NCBI GenBank assembly: GCA_019359215.1
Contig: JAHHHS010000005.1
Location: 1 to 64,000 of the forward strand
Reading direction: 5' to 3'
DNA: 64,000 nucleotides
Source: Nostoc indistinguendum CM1-VF10
Lineage (GTDB): Bacteria > Cyanobacteriota > Cyanobacteriia > Cyanobacteriales > Nostocaceae
Positions 17,790 through 26,191 of the stretch are shown here, in pieces. Position 1 is the first letter of the stretch, and each line of letters opens with the position of its first letter. The notes beneath the pieces are model-generated. The model was not told the DNA's origin. It saw nothing but the letters and a program-made list of their open reading frames with translations, and made no database searches. Position numbers and translations under genes: made by a program.

Positions 17790-18506
17790 ATGTCTCAAAA
17801 TACAATTAGCCACCTAATTCACGATCGCAATGCCCGTGGTCACGCTAAAATGGGTTGGCTCGATAGCTATCACACATTTTCCTTCGGTAGTTTTTACGAT
17901 CCCAACCGTATGGGATTTCGCTCTCTGCGAGTGATTAACGATGATCGCATCGCTCCTGGTGCAGGATTTCCTACCCACAGTCATCGTGATATGGAAATCC
18001 TCACTTATGTCTTAGAAGGTGCTGTAGAGCATAAAGACAGCTTAGGTACTGGATCGGTAATTCGCCCCGGTGATGCTCAAATTATGAGCGCTGGAACTGG
18101 AATCAGCCACAGTGAATTTAATCCTTCACCAACTGAACCACTGCACTTGTTACAAATCTGGATTCTTCCCGATCAAGAAAGATTGACACCAAGATATGAA
18201 CAAAAAGCTTTTCCTCTAGAAGAAAAGCGCGGCAAATTACGCTTAATTGCTGCAAAAGATGGGCGTGATGGTGCTGTGACAATTCACCAAGATGTTGATT
18301 TATACACATCCGTTTTAGAGTCAGGTGATGTTGTTAATTATCAAGTCAAACCTGGTCGTTATGCCTGGTTACAAATAGCTAAAGGCATAGTTAACTTGAA
18401 TGGCGAAGAACTCAGAGCTGGTGATGGTGTGCAAATCAATGGCGAAGAACAGCTAGAAATTAGCACCAACATCGGCGGCGAAATCTTGCTTTTTGATTTG
18501 GGTTAA
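17790..18506 (+). CDS. Pirin-family cupin protein
   Basis: 238 residues with two cupin folds. The N-terminal one carries the metal site: [15 protein letters not shown] (His, His) and ISHSEFNPS (His, Glu). [20 protein letters not shown] is the pirin hallmark. Bacterial relatives such as YhhW can act as quercetin 2,3-dioxygenases, but the physiological substrate here is unknown. The start ATG 17790 has ACGAGGTGA eight bases upstream. A strong terminator follows at 18524. Transcription is in the same direction as dps, but the 270-base AT-rich spacer suggests its own promoter. Confidence 0.88.
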   Translation: MSQNTISHLIHDRNARGHAKMGWLDSYHTFSFGSFYDPNRMGFRSLRVINDDRIAPGAGFPTHSHRDMEILTYVLEGAVEHKDSLGTGSVIRPGDAQIMSAGTGISHSEFNPSPTEPLHLLQIWILPDQERLTPRYEQKAFPLEEKRGKLRLIAAKDGRDGAVTIHQDVDLYTSVLESGDVVNYQVKPGRYAWLQIAKGIVNLNGEELRAGDGVQINGEEQLEISTNIGGEILLFDLG

Positions 18507-18523
18507 TATCGAATTTATTTGCT

Positions 18524-18553
18524 AAAAGGCTCGTCTAAATGAGCCTTTTACTC
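18524..18553 (+). terminator. Intrinsic terminator after the pirin gene
   Basis: AAAAGGCTC (18524-18532) pairs with GAGCCTTTT (18541-18549) around an eight-base loop, and the U-rich end follows. It is 18 bases downstream of the pirin stop. Confidence 0.85.
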
Positions 18554-18763
18554 ATAAGTATTTACTTACTCATCAGGCAGAGATTTAAATCTCTGGCTGA
18601 TAACGCGCGTCTACTTCAGTCGATTAAAAATTTTTTAATTAAGAGTTTCAATAACGAAATTTTTTGCTTGCAGTTTGGATAAGATGCCAAAATAAGGTAT
18701 TACTGCTTGTAGTATAACTACTAAAACATTGGACGAAAAAGAACTATCACTGCGAGAGAGCGT

Positions 18764-18961
18764 TTACTTTCTGCGAAATTCAGCTTCAATCGGCTCTAAA
18801 GAAAGGTTATACTTTCTCATAAAACTAACCTGAGTTCGGGATAAGCTGAAACCCTTATTACACCGTTGCTTGATTCTGAGATATGTCAACGTGTTTGCGT
18901 TGTTTCCGTCAACTAACGCTGAATAAATCTTCTTAACTCGAACTGACGTTAAAACTAGCAA
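18764..18961 (-). CDS. Small hypothetical protein, possibly helix-turn-helix
   Basis: 65 codons from a TTG. The middle part (SALVDGNNANTLTYLRIKQR, then GFSLSRTQVSFMRKYNL) has the helical, charged pattern of a small DNA-binding or plasmid protein, but I recognise no family. No good ribosome binding site precedes the start. It lies between a hairpin followed by a T-run at 18961-18982 and the pirin terminator, next to a MITE and a ParA-like gene, an accessory-type neighbourhood. It could be a remnant or not coding. Confidence 0.3.
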   Translation of the reverse strand: MLVLTSVRVKKIYSALVDGNNANTLTYLRIKQRCNKGFSLSRTQVSFMRKYNLSLEPIEAEFRRK

Positions 18962-18982
18962 AAAAACTAGGCGGCAACCGCC
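18961..18982 (-). terminator. Terminator-like hairpin on the minus strand
   Basis: On the minus strand GGCGG, TTG and CCGCC form a short GC stem followed by TAGTTTTTTT. It would stop transcription coming from the MITE side, immediately before the small gene at 18764-18961. Confidence 0.5.
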
Positions 18983-18991
18983 AAAAAGTTC

Positions 18992-19201
18992 TTAGAGGAT
19001 GTTTGAAAAGTATTTGGCTGTGATTTAAAGCACTTATTGACCTCCCCCCCTAACCTACGCCAGTCGCTCCACTTGGGAGAAGACCGCGCTGGCTCCCCTT
19101 CAAAAGGGAGAACCGGAATCAAAGTCCCCCTTAAAAAAAGGGACTTAGGAGGATCTAGGGCGTTTTGATACTTACAACATGACTTTTAAAACATCCTCTT
19201 A
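18992..19201. mobile_element. Second MITE of the IS5-like family
   Basis: The 204-bp element 18995-19198 is flanked by TTA on both sides. Its left end, GAGGATGTTTGAAAAGT, is identical over 17 bases to the IS terminus at 106-122; the right end read inward is GAGGATGTTTTAAAAGT. The interior contains C- and G-run palindromes like the copy at 12407 (for example AAGTCCCCCTTAAAAAAAGG). It has no coding capacity. Confidence 0.8.
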
Positions 19202-19249
19202 GCCTAAGAAAGATGTATCAGACTTTAATAATTCTTAGAGGTCGCTGTA

Positions 19250-19954
19250 ATGCCGACGATTCATTTTGTGGATGGTGAAAAAGGTGGAGTAGGAAAGTCT
19301 CTCTTTACCAGAACAATGATTCAGTATTGTCTGGATAAGAAAATCCCGTTTGTACCAGTAGAGACAGATAGATCGAATCCAGATGTCGCAGGGGTATATA
19401 AGGATATATGTAAGTATGCTGTGTTTAGTGAAAATGAACGACAGGCAAACAAGGCAGATAGAATATTTGAGTGGGCGATAGAGAAGCCAGTAATTGTGAA
19501 TTTAGCCGCACAATCGCATAGAGCAGTACAAGGGTGGATTGACTCTAATCAATTAATTGAACTAGGGAATTCCCAAGGAGTGATGTTTTGCAAATGGTTT
19601 GTATCGACAGGAGGATACGACAGCATCAACCTGTTTACTCAGTCAGTGAATACCTACGGTGAGAGAATCCGTCATATTCTGGTGAGAAATTTAGGGCTGT
19701 GTGATGATTGGGAACATATAGAGTCCGACTCCAACTTTCAGATCATGGTAAATAAAAATCAGATAAAAGTTATAGATTTTCCGAAGTTAACATATAGAGA
19801 AAGAAACATAATTGACCAGCATCGCCTGACGTTTGCAGAAGCTAGAGAGTATAAAGAATTTGGGATAATTGGGAGACAGAGAGTAATTAATTTTCTGAAG
19901 CTTGCTTATGGTGCTCTTGAGAAAGTAGGTATCTGGTATGAAAAAGTTGAATAG
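19250..19954 (+). CDS. ParA/MinD-superfamily ATPase, plasmid or mobilization type
   Basis: 234 residues. The N-terminus has a deviant Walker A motif, DGEKGGVGKSLF (residues about 8-19), characteristic of ParA/MinD/CobQ ATPases. The following IPFVPVETDRSNPDVAGVY is the switch-like region and VIVNLAAQSH the Walker B strand. It lacks the DNA-binding N-terminal extension of large ParA proteins, and resembles the small P-loop proteins found on cyanobacterial plasmids near mobilization genes. No parB-like gene follows. It lies directly downstream of a MITE and 6 kb before a broken rolling-circle Rep, supporting plasmid origin. Exact function unknown. Confidence 0.65.
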   Translation: MPTIHFVDGEKGGVGKSLFTRTMIQYCLDKKIPFVPVETDRSNPDVAGVYKDICKYAVFSENERQANKADRIFEWAIEKPVIVNLAAQSHRAVQGWIDSNQLIELGNSQGVMFCKWFVSTGGYDSINLFTQSVNTYGERIRHILVRNLGLCDDWEHIESDSNFQIMVNKNQIKVIDFPKLTYRERNIIDQHRLTFAEAREYKEFGIIGRQRVINFLKLAYGALEKVGIWYEKVE

Positions 19955-20125
19955 CAGTTATTAGTCATTGGTCATTGGTTATTAGTGATTAATACCAATG
20001 ACTTCGGACAAACCGCAGTAAGGAGATTGGCTAGTGGCTAGGGGTGCGTAGACACAAAGTGGCTTGTTAACAGACATCGCAAAGCTAATTTGACTACAAT
20101 TCTTAGAAAGAGTAGCAAAAACCTA

Positions 20126-20848
20126 ATGTCTAAAAAGTCCGATTCGCAGTTCCAAAATCTCTTTACTTCACCCAAATCAACCAACTGGGACGAAAGATCA
20201 GCTCAAATAGCCTATCGCTTTAACCGAGAATATCAAGGTGAAGATTTTGAACTCCCAGCCGAAGTACAGGCAATGCCGATATTTGGCGAGTGGATTGGAG
20301 GTAGTTTCTCAGGGAGAATTGCTTCCCCTTTCTGGGAAATTGCTAAACCTCAAAAAAACCAGCACTGTTTGGATATCGGCTGTGGTATTAGCTTTTTAAT
20401 CTATCCTTGGCGGGATTGGCAAGCATTTTTTCATGGGCAAGAAATCAGTAATGTGGCACGGGATACCCTTAATTCCCGTGGACCACAGTTGAATTCCAAG
20501 CTGTTCAAAGGTGTTGAGCTGGGAGCAGCTCATCAGTTAAACTACTCATCAGAACAGTTTGAGCTAGCGATCGCAACAGGATTTAGCTGTTATTTTGCAC
20601 TCGAATACTGGAATGCTGTACTGGCAGAAGTTAAGCGAGTATCAAAACCAGGAGGACATTTTGTGTTTGACGTTCTCAACCCAGAACAGCCTTTAGCAGA
20701 AGATTGGGCAGTTCTGGAAACCTATTTAGGGGCTGAGGTGTTTTTAGAGCCTTTGGCTAAGTGGGAAAAAACGATTAAAGCGGCTGGTGGTAAAATAGTA
20801 GCCCAGAAATCAGGGGAATTATTCGAGTTGTATAAGGTGCGGTTTTAA
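20126..20848 (+). CDS. Class I SAM-dependent methyltransferase
   Basis: About 240 residues. Motif I is HCLDIGCGISFLIYPWRDW, with the glycine-rich SAM loop. Later strands include FELAIATGFSCYFALEYWNA and VSKPGGHFVFDVLNPEQPLA, the post-motif segment of type 11/25 methyltransferases. The substrate cannot be inferred. An in-frame TTG at 20090 would add 12 residues; ATG 20126 is preferred, though its ribosome binding site is weak. Its neighbours are the ParA-like gene upstream and a convergent DUF202 gene whose stop is only nine bases away. Confidence 0.75.
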   Translation: MSKKSDSQFQNLFTSPKSTNWDERSAQIAYRFNREYQGEDFELPAEVQAMPIFGEWIGGSFSGRIASPFWEIAKPQKNQHCLDIGCGISFLIYPWRDWQAFFHGQEISNVARDTLNSRGPQLNSKLFKGVELGAAHQLNYSSEQFELAIATGFSCYFALEYWNAVLAEVKRVSKPGGHFVFDVLNPEQPLAEDWAVLETYLGAEVFLEPLAKWEKTIKAAGGKIVAQKSGELFELYKVRF

Positions 20849-20856
20849 AAATACTA

Positions 20857-21285
20857 TTACTCAGGGATAAGCGAACTCGATGGATCTAAAGAAGCTGTAA
20901 AAACAAAATAGATTACCCCAGATCCGAGAATCATGATCGCGAGACTGAACAGCAACACCCAACGGTCTGTTGGTTCATAAGTATCTTCTTCGATATCACG
21001 ACGGACTGCAAAATAATGCCCCGTTGAAAGCCACACCGTGATTAAACCCACCAGCGAGAAGACTAAACCTAACTTCCAGCCGTTGCCGGGACGGGGCATC
21101 AAGGGTACTTGGAAGGCACGCAAACGCACAATGACGACACCAAAACCTAAAAGAGCAATCCCTGTCCGCATCCAAGCGAGGTAGGTACGCTCATTTGCCA
21201 AGTGATCTCGGATTCGGGACGGATTCAGTCGTCCTGGCTTTTTTTTATCTTTATCTTCTTCTGTAGATTTCAATTTTAACTGCAT
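20857..21285 (-). CDS. DUF202 small membrane protein
   Basis: About 142 residues. The conserved cytosolic N-terminal signature IRDHLANERTYLAWMRTGIA is followed by three membrane segments: LLGFGVVIVRLRAF, LGLVFSLVGLITVWLSTGHY and WVLLFSLAIMILGSGVIYFV. DUF202 proteins of YidH type have unknown function. The frame is open to 21432, but those extra 49 residues contain no family feature, so the ATG at 21285 is preferred; a longer form cannot be excluded. It converges with the methyltransferase gene. Confidence 0.75.
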   Translation of the reverse strand: MQLKLKSTEEDKDKKKPGRLNPSRIRDHLANERTYLAWMRTGIALLGFGVVIVRLRAFQVPLMPRPGNGWKLGLVFSLVGLITVWLSTGHYFAVRRDIEEDTYEPTDRWVLLFSLAIMILGSGVIYFVFTASLDPSSSLIPE

Positions 21286-21497
21286 CAATAATACCCGTAT
21301 CCCCAAAGCTGCTTGTATCAAAAAAGTGTGTAAATAAGAATAGCAAATCTTCTTCCAGATAACTTGCACCCAGCGCAATAGTTGCGCTAATGAAATATAT
21401 TTATTGTGATTGTACATTTTTTTAAAATTCAAAATTTATTTTAATGCAGATATCTAAATAAAACAAGCCTAAGATTAAGGATAGATAAATTCAAGAA

Positions 21498-21560
21498 AAC
21501 AGCCAAGATCAGAGAGATTTTTTCCAGTGCAGTTAGGTTTCTCCTCTGATTTTGGCTGTT
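21498..21560 (-). terminator. Long inverted repeat downstream of the secreted-protein gene
   Basis: AACAGCCAAGATCAGAG (21498-21514) pairs with CTCTGATTTTGGCTGTT (21544-21560) with one mismatch. On the minus strand the stem is followed by TTTTCTTG. It lies about 50 bases past the stop of the gene at 21613 and probably ends the two-gene transcript that starts with the CadD-type gene. Confidence 0.6.
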
Positions 21561-21612
21561 AATCTATTTAAATTGAGAACAATCATTCAAAAATAGACTA
21601 TACCGTTTTATT

Positions 21613-22344
21613 TCAAGACTGATTGCTAGGCGCATTAGGAACTCGTGTATCTATGAGAGCCTGCGATATATTTGGGATAAACCAGTTAGCTGCATTGCTG
21701 TTAATAACTTTCACAGTAGGAACATTCAATTCAATCGCAGCAGTATCTGGATTCGTCTTAATCACTAACTGAGTTCCATCAAGTATCTTGATAGCAGCCG
21801 GCCCTGTCAATTCTTGTCCTTGCCCATTTGGACTAGAAGCGAAATTTGCTACGTTGACATCATTCGGTAGATAGATGCCATCACAATCCCATTTATTTTG
21901 AGTAGTCTCACCAGGCGCTAAAAAATAAAGCTCATTATCGTATGAGGATTTTTCGTCGTCATCGTCAGCTTTTGGGTTTTTGCCGTAGACCCCTAGAGTT
22001 TTAGTTGTTTCGTTACGACATTGTCCCCAGGTATTTCCTGCCTCTAAAGCATATTTTTGCAGTGTTAATTCATCGATTCTATTTTGAATTTCTTCTGGTG
22101 TAAGACCTTCAACTTGAGTTTGGGCATCTTTTGTCTGAGATAGTTCGTTCAGAGCTTTAGTTACTTCGATATAGTCAGGGTTTTTGCTAAATTTTGGTCT
22201 ATCAGCAAAAGAAGGTTGAGCCAAGGCTAGATTAGCAACAACTATCAAGACAATTAGCAGAGATTTCCAGATTTTCATGTTTTGATTCCTATTGATGGAT
22301 AATATTTTTTGCAGTTTTGAATTAAATTTGACCAGAAAGTTCAT
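21613..22344 (-). CDS. Exported protein of unknown function
   Basis: 243 residues from ATG 22344, which has a strong GGAGGTG six bases upstream. A second ATG at 22278, with AGGA upstream, would start directly at the signal peptide MKIWKSLLIVLIVVANLALA with a likely cut after QPSFA. The mature part has an acidic run (KADDDDEKSS), two cysteines (WGQC and WDCDG) and ends in an Asn-rich tail. I do not recognise a domain. The start is 14 bases after the stop of the CadD-type transporter gene, so the two are probably co-transcribed and may share a role at the cell envelope. Confidence 0.65.
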   Translation of the reverse strand: MNFLVKFNSKLQKILSINRNQNMKIWKSLLIVLIVVANLALAQPSFADRPKFSKNPDYIEVTKALNELSQTKDAQTQVEGLTPEEIQNRIDELTLQKYALEAGNTWGQCRNETTKTLGVYGKNPKADDDDEKSSYDNELYFLAPGETTQNKWDCDGIYLPNDVNVANFASSPNGQGQELTGPAAIKILDGTQLVIKTNPDTAAIELNVPTVKVINSNAANWFIPNISQALIDTRVPNAPSNQS

Positions 22345-22358
22345 GATGCACCTCCACT

Positions 22359-23069
22359 TTAGATACTTATTTTTTCTTTATCTTCATTCGACGGCTGAGT
22401 ATTGAACCCTAAAATCAATGAAAATATATAACTAGAAACTACAGATAAAAGAGTCCAAGTAACATTTTCTGTAACAATAAATATACCTAGTCCAATCAAG
22501 ATACAAGGCACAAAAGTATTGCCATTCTCTGTTAAAAAGTGAGCGATCGCAGGCAAGTAGGTTAATTTATAAGCGGTATAACACCATACACCTGCTAATG
22601 AAAAGAATACACTTAGTATTACCAGTAGACTATCTAATTCAGAGTTGGCAAACAAGGGCACGTAGACGCTGATATTATCACTACCATTGGCAAAGGCGAT
22701 CGCAGCTACATTGTATGTTTGCGGAGAGAGAAAGCTGGCAATTATAGAGGGACAAGACGGTTCGGTTTCTTCTTCGGCTTCCTCTGGTGAATCCTCTTCG
22801 CGTTTTAGTAAACTATTCACACCAATGATTATTGGCATTAAACCAAGTAGTCTAATCCAGTCCTGCGGTATAATTAGTCCACTCAAGAAACCGGGAAGGC
22901 TAGCAAGGATCAATACAGCAAAACCGAGATACTGACCAGCAACGATGTGGCGACTGCGAAACGTCTTATTGATTTGTGAAAAAAGCAACGTCAGAATGAC
23001 AATATCATCGATGTTGGTAGCGCTGAATGCCGTAATCCCTGTGGTAATTGCAGTTACTAAACCGCTCAT
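22359..23069 (-). CDS. CadD-family transporter (cadmium-resistance type)
   Basis: 236 residues, about six membrane helices. The start with SATNIDDIVILTLLFSQ is the family signature, in which an Asn-x-Asp-Asp motif in helix 1 recurs in the second half as FANGSDNISVYVPLFA, typical of LysE-like inverted repeats. A cytosolic acidic loop (EEDSPEEAEEETEP) separates the halves. CadD proteins have been linked to cadmium resistance, but in cyanobacteria the substrate is unproven. It is divergent from a LysR gene with a 220-base shared spacer and is followed closely by an exported-protein gene. Confidence 0.8.
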   Translation of the reverse strand: MSGLVTAITTGITAFSATNIDDIVILTLLFSQINKTFRSRHIVAGQYLGFAVLILASLPGFLSGLIIPQDWIRLLGLMPIIIGVNSLLKREEDSPEEAEEETEPSCPSIIASFLSPQTYNVAAIAFANGSDNISVYVPLFANSELDSLLVILSVFFSLAGVWCYTAYKLTYLPAIAHFLTENGNTFVPCILIGLGIFIVTENVTWTLLSVVSSYIFSLILGFNTQPSNEDKEKISI

Positions 23070-23290
23070 TTGTGAAAGTCCTTATTTTCATGCTTAGAAA
23101 TTAGAAGTTGGGCATGGGGCATTGATTACTCCTCTGCTTCTTTTGCTCTCTGCTTGGATATTTAAGACCGTGCAGAAGCCTTGGTTTATACTTTAGTCAA
23201 ACTAACCGATAGAATCAAATGCTTTTGTTTGTCAAAATGATAAACGGAAGTGATTAAAATTCTGACACCAAGCTTGTAGGGATACCATAA

Positions 23291-24274
23291 ATGGCAGGAA
23301 TGACGTTTGAGCAGCTAAAAATCTTTCTGGCTGTGGCGCAGCACTTACACTTTACTCGCGCAGCAGAGGAGCTTTACATTACACAACCTGCCGTCAGCGC
23401 AGCAATCCACAACTTAGAGCAAGAATACGGTGTGAAACTGTTCCATCGGATTGGTCGCCATATTGAGATTGCTGAGGCTGGTAAATTATTGCAAGTGGAA
23501 GCGCAAAAAATTCTCGATCAAGTCTCCTTGACTGAAAGGGGATTGCGAGAATTGAATAATCTGCAACAGGGTGAGTTGAGATTAGGGTCGAGCCTAACAA
23601 TTGGTAACTACTGGCTACCAAGTAAGATTAGTGAGTTTAAGAGCAGATATCCCGGTATTCAGATTGACTGTAGCCTAGCCAATACAGAAGAGATTTGTGT
23701 TGGAACAGCAACAGGACAGTTTGATTTGGGCTTGGTGGAAGGAGATATTAAACCAGCGCTCCAGAGTACTCTAGACTACGAAATAATAGGGAGCGATCGC
23801 TTGCAAATTGTAGTAGGTCAAAAACACCCTTGGTTTGAGTCGGGAGAAATTGACTTAAACCAATTGACTAAAACCCTATGGGTGATGCGAGAACCAGGTT
23901 CTGGAACCCAGCAAAGGTTTGAAGAAGCTCTACAAAGTTGGGGAATCAATCTCAGTGAATTGAATGTAATTTTAGTATTCAATAGTGGAGAGATGACAAA
24001 AGCAGCGATCGAACATGGTGTCGGTGCAATTGGAATTTCTGAGTTGATGGTGAAAAAAGAAATACAATTGGGAACTCTGCGGGCAATTCGAGTGATTGAT
24101 AATAGAGAGAGCAACGGTGCGATGCCTACGGCGGGCTACGCCTACGCAGAAATAGTTCGACCTTTTTTCAAGCTCAAGCATCGTCAGCGTTTTCAAACTG
24201 CTCTTTCCAAAGTCTTTGAACAAATGTTGATATCGTCTATGTTAGATGGCTCATATCAACACATATCAAAATAA
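23291..24274 (+). CDS. LysR-family transcriptional regulator
   Basis: 327 residues. The N-terminal winged helix is FEQLKIFLAVAQHLHFTRAA followed by LYITQPAVSAAIHNLEQ. The effector domain begins near residue 90 (GELRLGSSLTIGNYWLP) and contains SGEMTKAAIEHGVGAIG. It is divergent from the CadD-type gene, the classic position for a LysR regulator of its neighbour. In the C-terminal part a dispersed GC-rich repeat is inserted in frame, giving the residues AMPTAGYAYAE before IVRPFFKLKHR; the reading frame survives. Whether activity survives is unknown. Confidence 0.85.
   Translation: MAGMTFEQLKIFLAVAQHLHFTRAAEELYITQPAVSAAIHNLEQEYGVKLFHRIGRHIEIAEAGKLLQVEAQKILDQVSLTERGLRELNNLQQGELRLGSSLTIGNYWLPSKISEFKSRYPGIQIDCSLANTEEICVGTATGQFDLGLVEGDIKPALQSTLDYEIIGSDRLQIVVGQKHPWFESGEIDLNQLTKTLWVMREPGSGTQQRFEEALQSWGINLSELNVILVFNSGEMTKAAIEHGVGAIGISELMVKKEIQLGTLRAIRVIDNRESNGAMPTAGYAYAEIVRPFFKLKHRQRFQTALSKVFEQMLISSMLDGSYQHISK
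24122..24148. repeat. GC-rich dispersed repeat inserted in frame in the LysR gene
   Basis: ATGCCTACGGCGGGCTACGC followed by CTACGCA is the same repeat type seen at the pncB 3' end and in spacers near 25203 and 59349. It encodes PTAGYAYA within the effector domain. Confidence 0.6.
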
Positions 24275-24367
24275 GTTATTTAAAGTAACGTGAGTTTAAC
24301 GGCTTATCTAGTAACCACCTAATTAGTTTAATAAACAAACCTTTTAGAAATTTTACTACCCAAAACC

Positions 24368-24428
24368 GTCCCTCTCCGACTCGGAGAGGGACAGACTTGA
24401 ACGAAAATTCAAGGCAGGGAGAGGTTTG
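24368..24428. repeat. Palindrome plus dispersed 40-base repeat
   Basis: GTCCCTCTCCGA (24368-24379) and TCGGAGAGGGAC (24381-24392) are perfect 12-bp arms around a single C. The phrase continues with CAGACTTGAACGAAAATTC and AAGGCAGGGAGAGGTTT, nearly the same as 1383-1416. It lies between the convergent LysR and pentapeptide genes and could also act as a terminator hairpin. Confidence 0.6.
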
Positions 24429-24434
24429 TGAAGC

Positions 24435-24803
24435 TTATACCTTCCGCATATTTCTACTAATTGGGTCAAAACCTCTAGAAAACCGCGTGCTTTCATCGTA
24501 GTAAGCGCCAGTCAGATTCGCTCCATACAACTTGGCATAGTTAAGTTTCGCTCCTCGGAGATTTGCTTCATTCAGTTTGACACCGCTTAAATTAGCTCTG
24601 GTCAAGTTCGCTTTGGCTAAATTGGCTCTACTTAAATCTGCTCCCCAGAGTTTAGCTTTTGCTAGGTTAGCTCCACTCAAGTCAGATCCCCATAAATTGA
24701 TTCCAGGTAAATAGGCTCCAATTAGCTTGTAGCTACTCAAGTTGATTCCTGGAAAATATCTTTCTCCTGCGGCAAAACGCCGCTTTAATTCCTCAGCATT
24801 CAT
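24435..24803 (-). CDS. Small pentapeptide-repeat protein
   Basis: 122 residues, of which about 25-105 are A(D/N)LxX pentapeptides (GSDLSGANLAKAKLWGADLS and on), predicted to form a right-handed beta-helix. The N-terminal part (MNAEELKRRFAAGERYFPGI) is the usual cap of such proteins. No signal or membrane segment, so cytosolic. The function of this group is unknown. It overlaps the end of the upstream gene by 11 bases, a sign of translational coupling. Confidence 0.85.
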   Translation of the reverse strand: MNAEELKRRFAAGERYFPGINLSSYKLIGAYLPGINLWGSDLSGANLAKAKLWGADLSRANLAKANLTRANLSGVKLNEANLRGAKLNYAKLYGANLTGAYYDESTRFSRGFDPISRNMRKV

Positions 24804-25107
24804 GCGTTGCGTTCACCTTCCTTAGTAATACAGAAGTTATTTCTTCCCATTCCTGGCTTAGTTCTCCTTGAAACTCTGGCTGACCACTACGTTGATACCA
24901 GAAATGGGCATTGTTCAAATCGCCTTCTTTGCGGTGCAGATAAGCATGAACCCAGGCACTATCGACATCTCTGGCATTTGTAACTATTTCATGAGCTTTG
25001 CTCCAATCATCTTTCTTGTCATACCACATTGCTTGCAGCCCTTTTGGCAGTGTCTGAGGACATGAGCACTGCTTTTCGATCAATCGCAGGAATTCCTCTG
25101 TATTCAT
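24793..25107 (-). CDS. Conserved hypothetical protein, helical repeat-like
   Basis: 104 residues. MWYDKKDDWSKAHEIV and DSAWVHAYLHRKEGDLNNAH, then FWYQRSGQPEF, form a TPR- or Sel1-like helical pattern shared, as I recall, by a widespread family of roughly 100-residue bacterial proteins of unknown function. Trp, His and Arg positions are prominent. It overlaps the following pentapeptide gene, so the two are likely made together. Confidence 0.7.
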   Translation of the reverse strand: MNTEEFLRLIEKQCSCPQTLPKGLQAMWYDKKDDWSKAHEIVTNARDVDSAWVHAYLHRKEGDLNNAHFWYQRSGQPEFQGELSQEWEEITSVLLRKVNATHEC

Positions 25108-25202
25108 TGATCACCACCGAACAAGAATTAAACTTCTATCTCTAAGATACTCTTCAGCTTAAGGTTAAGGGGAGCAGGGGGAAAATAAACAATGCCCAAT
25201 AC

Positions 25203-25262
25203 TTGTCTACCAGAGGCTGCGCCCGAAGCGTAGCTATGCCGCAGCCTTTAGGGCTACGCTCA
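25203..25262. repeat. Dispersed GC-rich palindromic repeat
   Basis: AGGCTGCGCCCGAAGCGTAG followed by CTATGCCGCAGCCT forms an imperfect stem with the reverse complement AGGCTGCGGCATAG. A GGGCTACGCT tail follows. It is the spacer relative of the repeats near 4669, 24122 and 59349. Confidence 0.6.
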
Positions 25263-25288
25263 GTATAAGTGCCCAATGCTCAATCCTT

Positions 25289-25876
25289 TCATATCTGCTT
25301 TACTGGAATAATTTCAAACTCGAAAGTACTAATCAAACGGTCGTCAATATAGACCTCTATTCTATGCTTACCAAGCGGATCGCCAGGAGTGATCGTCCAA
25401 AAATTCTCAATCACACCCTCTGGAGCCGACTGTGTACGCCGCGTCACAGATGTCATGCCGTCTGCTGACATTGAGAAGTCTTCACCGTTATCTGTACCCC
25501 AAGTTACTGGGGGTTTTGGTAAACGCAAGACTTCGCGCCATTTCACTTCACCTTGGTAGTCTTTGAGTTTAATCCGCCATCCGTAGGCGTTTCCTTCCTG
25601 AAGTGGCACTTTTGTTGTCCGTAAAATAGTAACGTTCCCTTTGGAGTCAACTCTCTTCAGCCCGAACTCGGTGTTACTAACAGTAATCTGTTTTGTATTT
25701 GTTGGCGCAGGAGATGATATGGCATTTTGTACCAAAACAGAAGTAGCGTTGATTGGCTCAGAACCTATCACCCCAGATATTAGCCAAGAAGAAGCTAGCA
25801 CAGCAGTAGTAGTGCAAATTCTCATTAGTATGGTTTTCCTGTCAGACTTTTGGTATTTATTCAAGTAATCTGACAT
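25289..25876 (-). CDS. Probable exported protein of unknown function
   Basis: 195 residues. From the internal Met at about residue 18, MRICTTTAVLASSWLISGVI forms a signal-like hydrophobic segment after a basic start. The mature part has an immunoglobulin-like or beta-rich pattern (WRIKLKDYQGEVKWREVLRL, and DPLGKHRIEVYIDDRLISTF), suggesting an extracytoplasmic beta-sandwich. I do not recognise a named domain. It is a single gene between a repeat and the Rep remnants, with no clear operon partner. Confidence 0.6.
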   Translation of the reverse strand: MSDYLNKYQKSDRKTILMRICTTTAVLASSWLISGVIGSEPINATSVLVQNAISSPAPTNTKQITVSNTEFGLKRVDSKGNVTILRTTKVPLQEGNAYGWRIKLKDYQGEVKWREVLRLPKPPVTWGTDNGEDFSMSADGMTSVTRRTQSAPEGVIENFWTITPGDPLGKHRIEVYIDDRLISTFEFEIIPVKQI

Positions 25877-25929
25877 ATTTTCCGGGTCAAGCGTATCTAT
25901 GGTTGGACAAAGACAAAATTGCTTTTAAT

Positions 25930-26123
25930 AATTGCCAGGTTAAGGAACTCAGGGAAAATTTGGATTTGATGAATAAGACTTTTAAGCGATTGACTGAATT
26001 GAAAACATGGTCTGCGAAAGGTTGGTAAAGCCCACAGAAGTGACTAAAGGTAGAAATGGAGCCTCAGCACACCAGCATTTACATATTTTGGCAATGGTAC
26101 CGCCTTCTTATTTTCCTAAATAA
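25930..26123 (+). pseudogene. Middle part of a rolling-circle replication protein (Rep), frameshifted
   Basis: The frame reads NCQVKELRENLDLMNKTFKR, LTELKTWSAKGW, then after a one-base shift VKPTEVTKGRNG and HQHLHILAMVPPSYF. The last part is the HUH motif (His-hydrophobic-His) of rolling-circle Rep proteins, which nicks the origin. Homology begins abruptly at AATTGCCAGGTTAAGG (25930) and ends at a stop near 26123. The N-terminal half of such a protein lies downstream at 26192 and stops at the same motif, so the two halves are in swapped order. Confidence 0.7.
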
Positions 26124-26191
26124 TTTTACTGAGACTTGCTCGTATAACTTGCGTTAGTTTGGGCGTTGATACAAACTGATTTGGTGATTTC

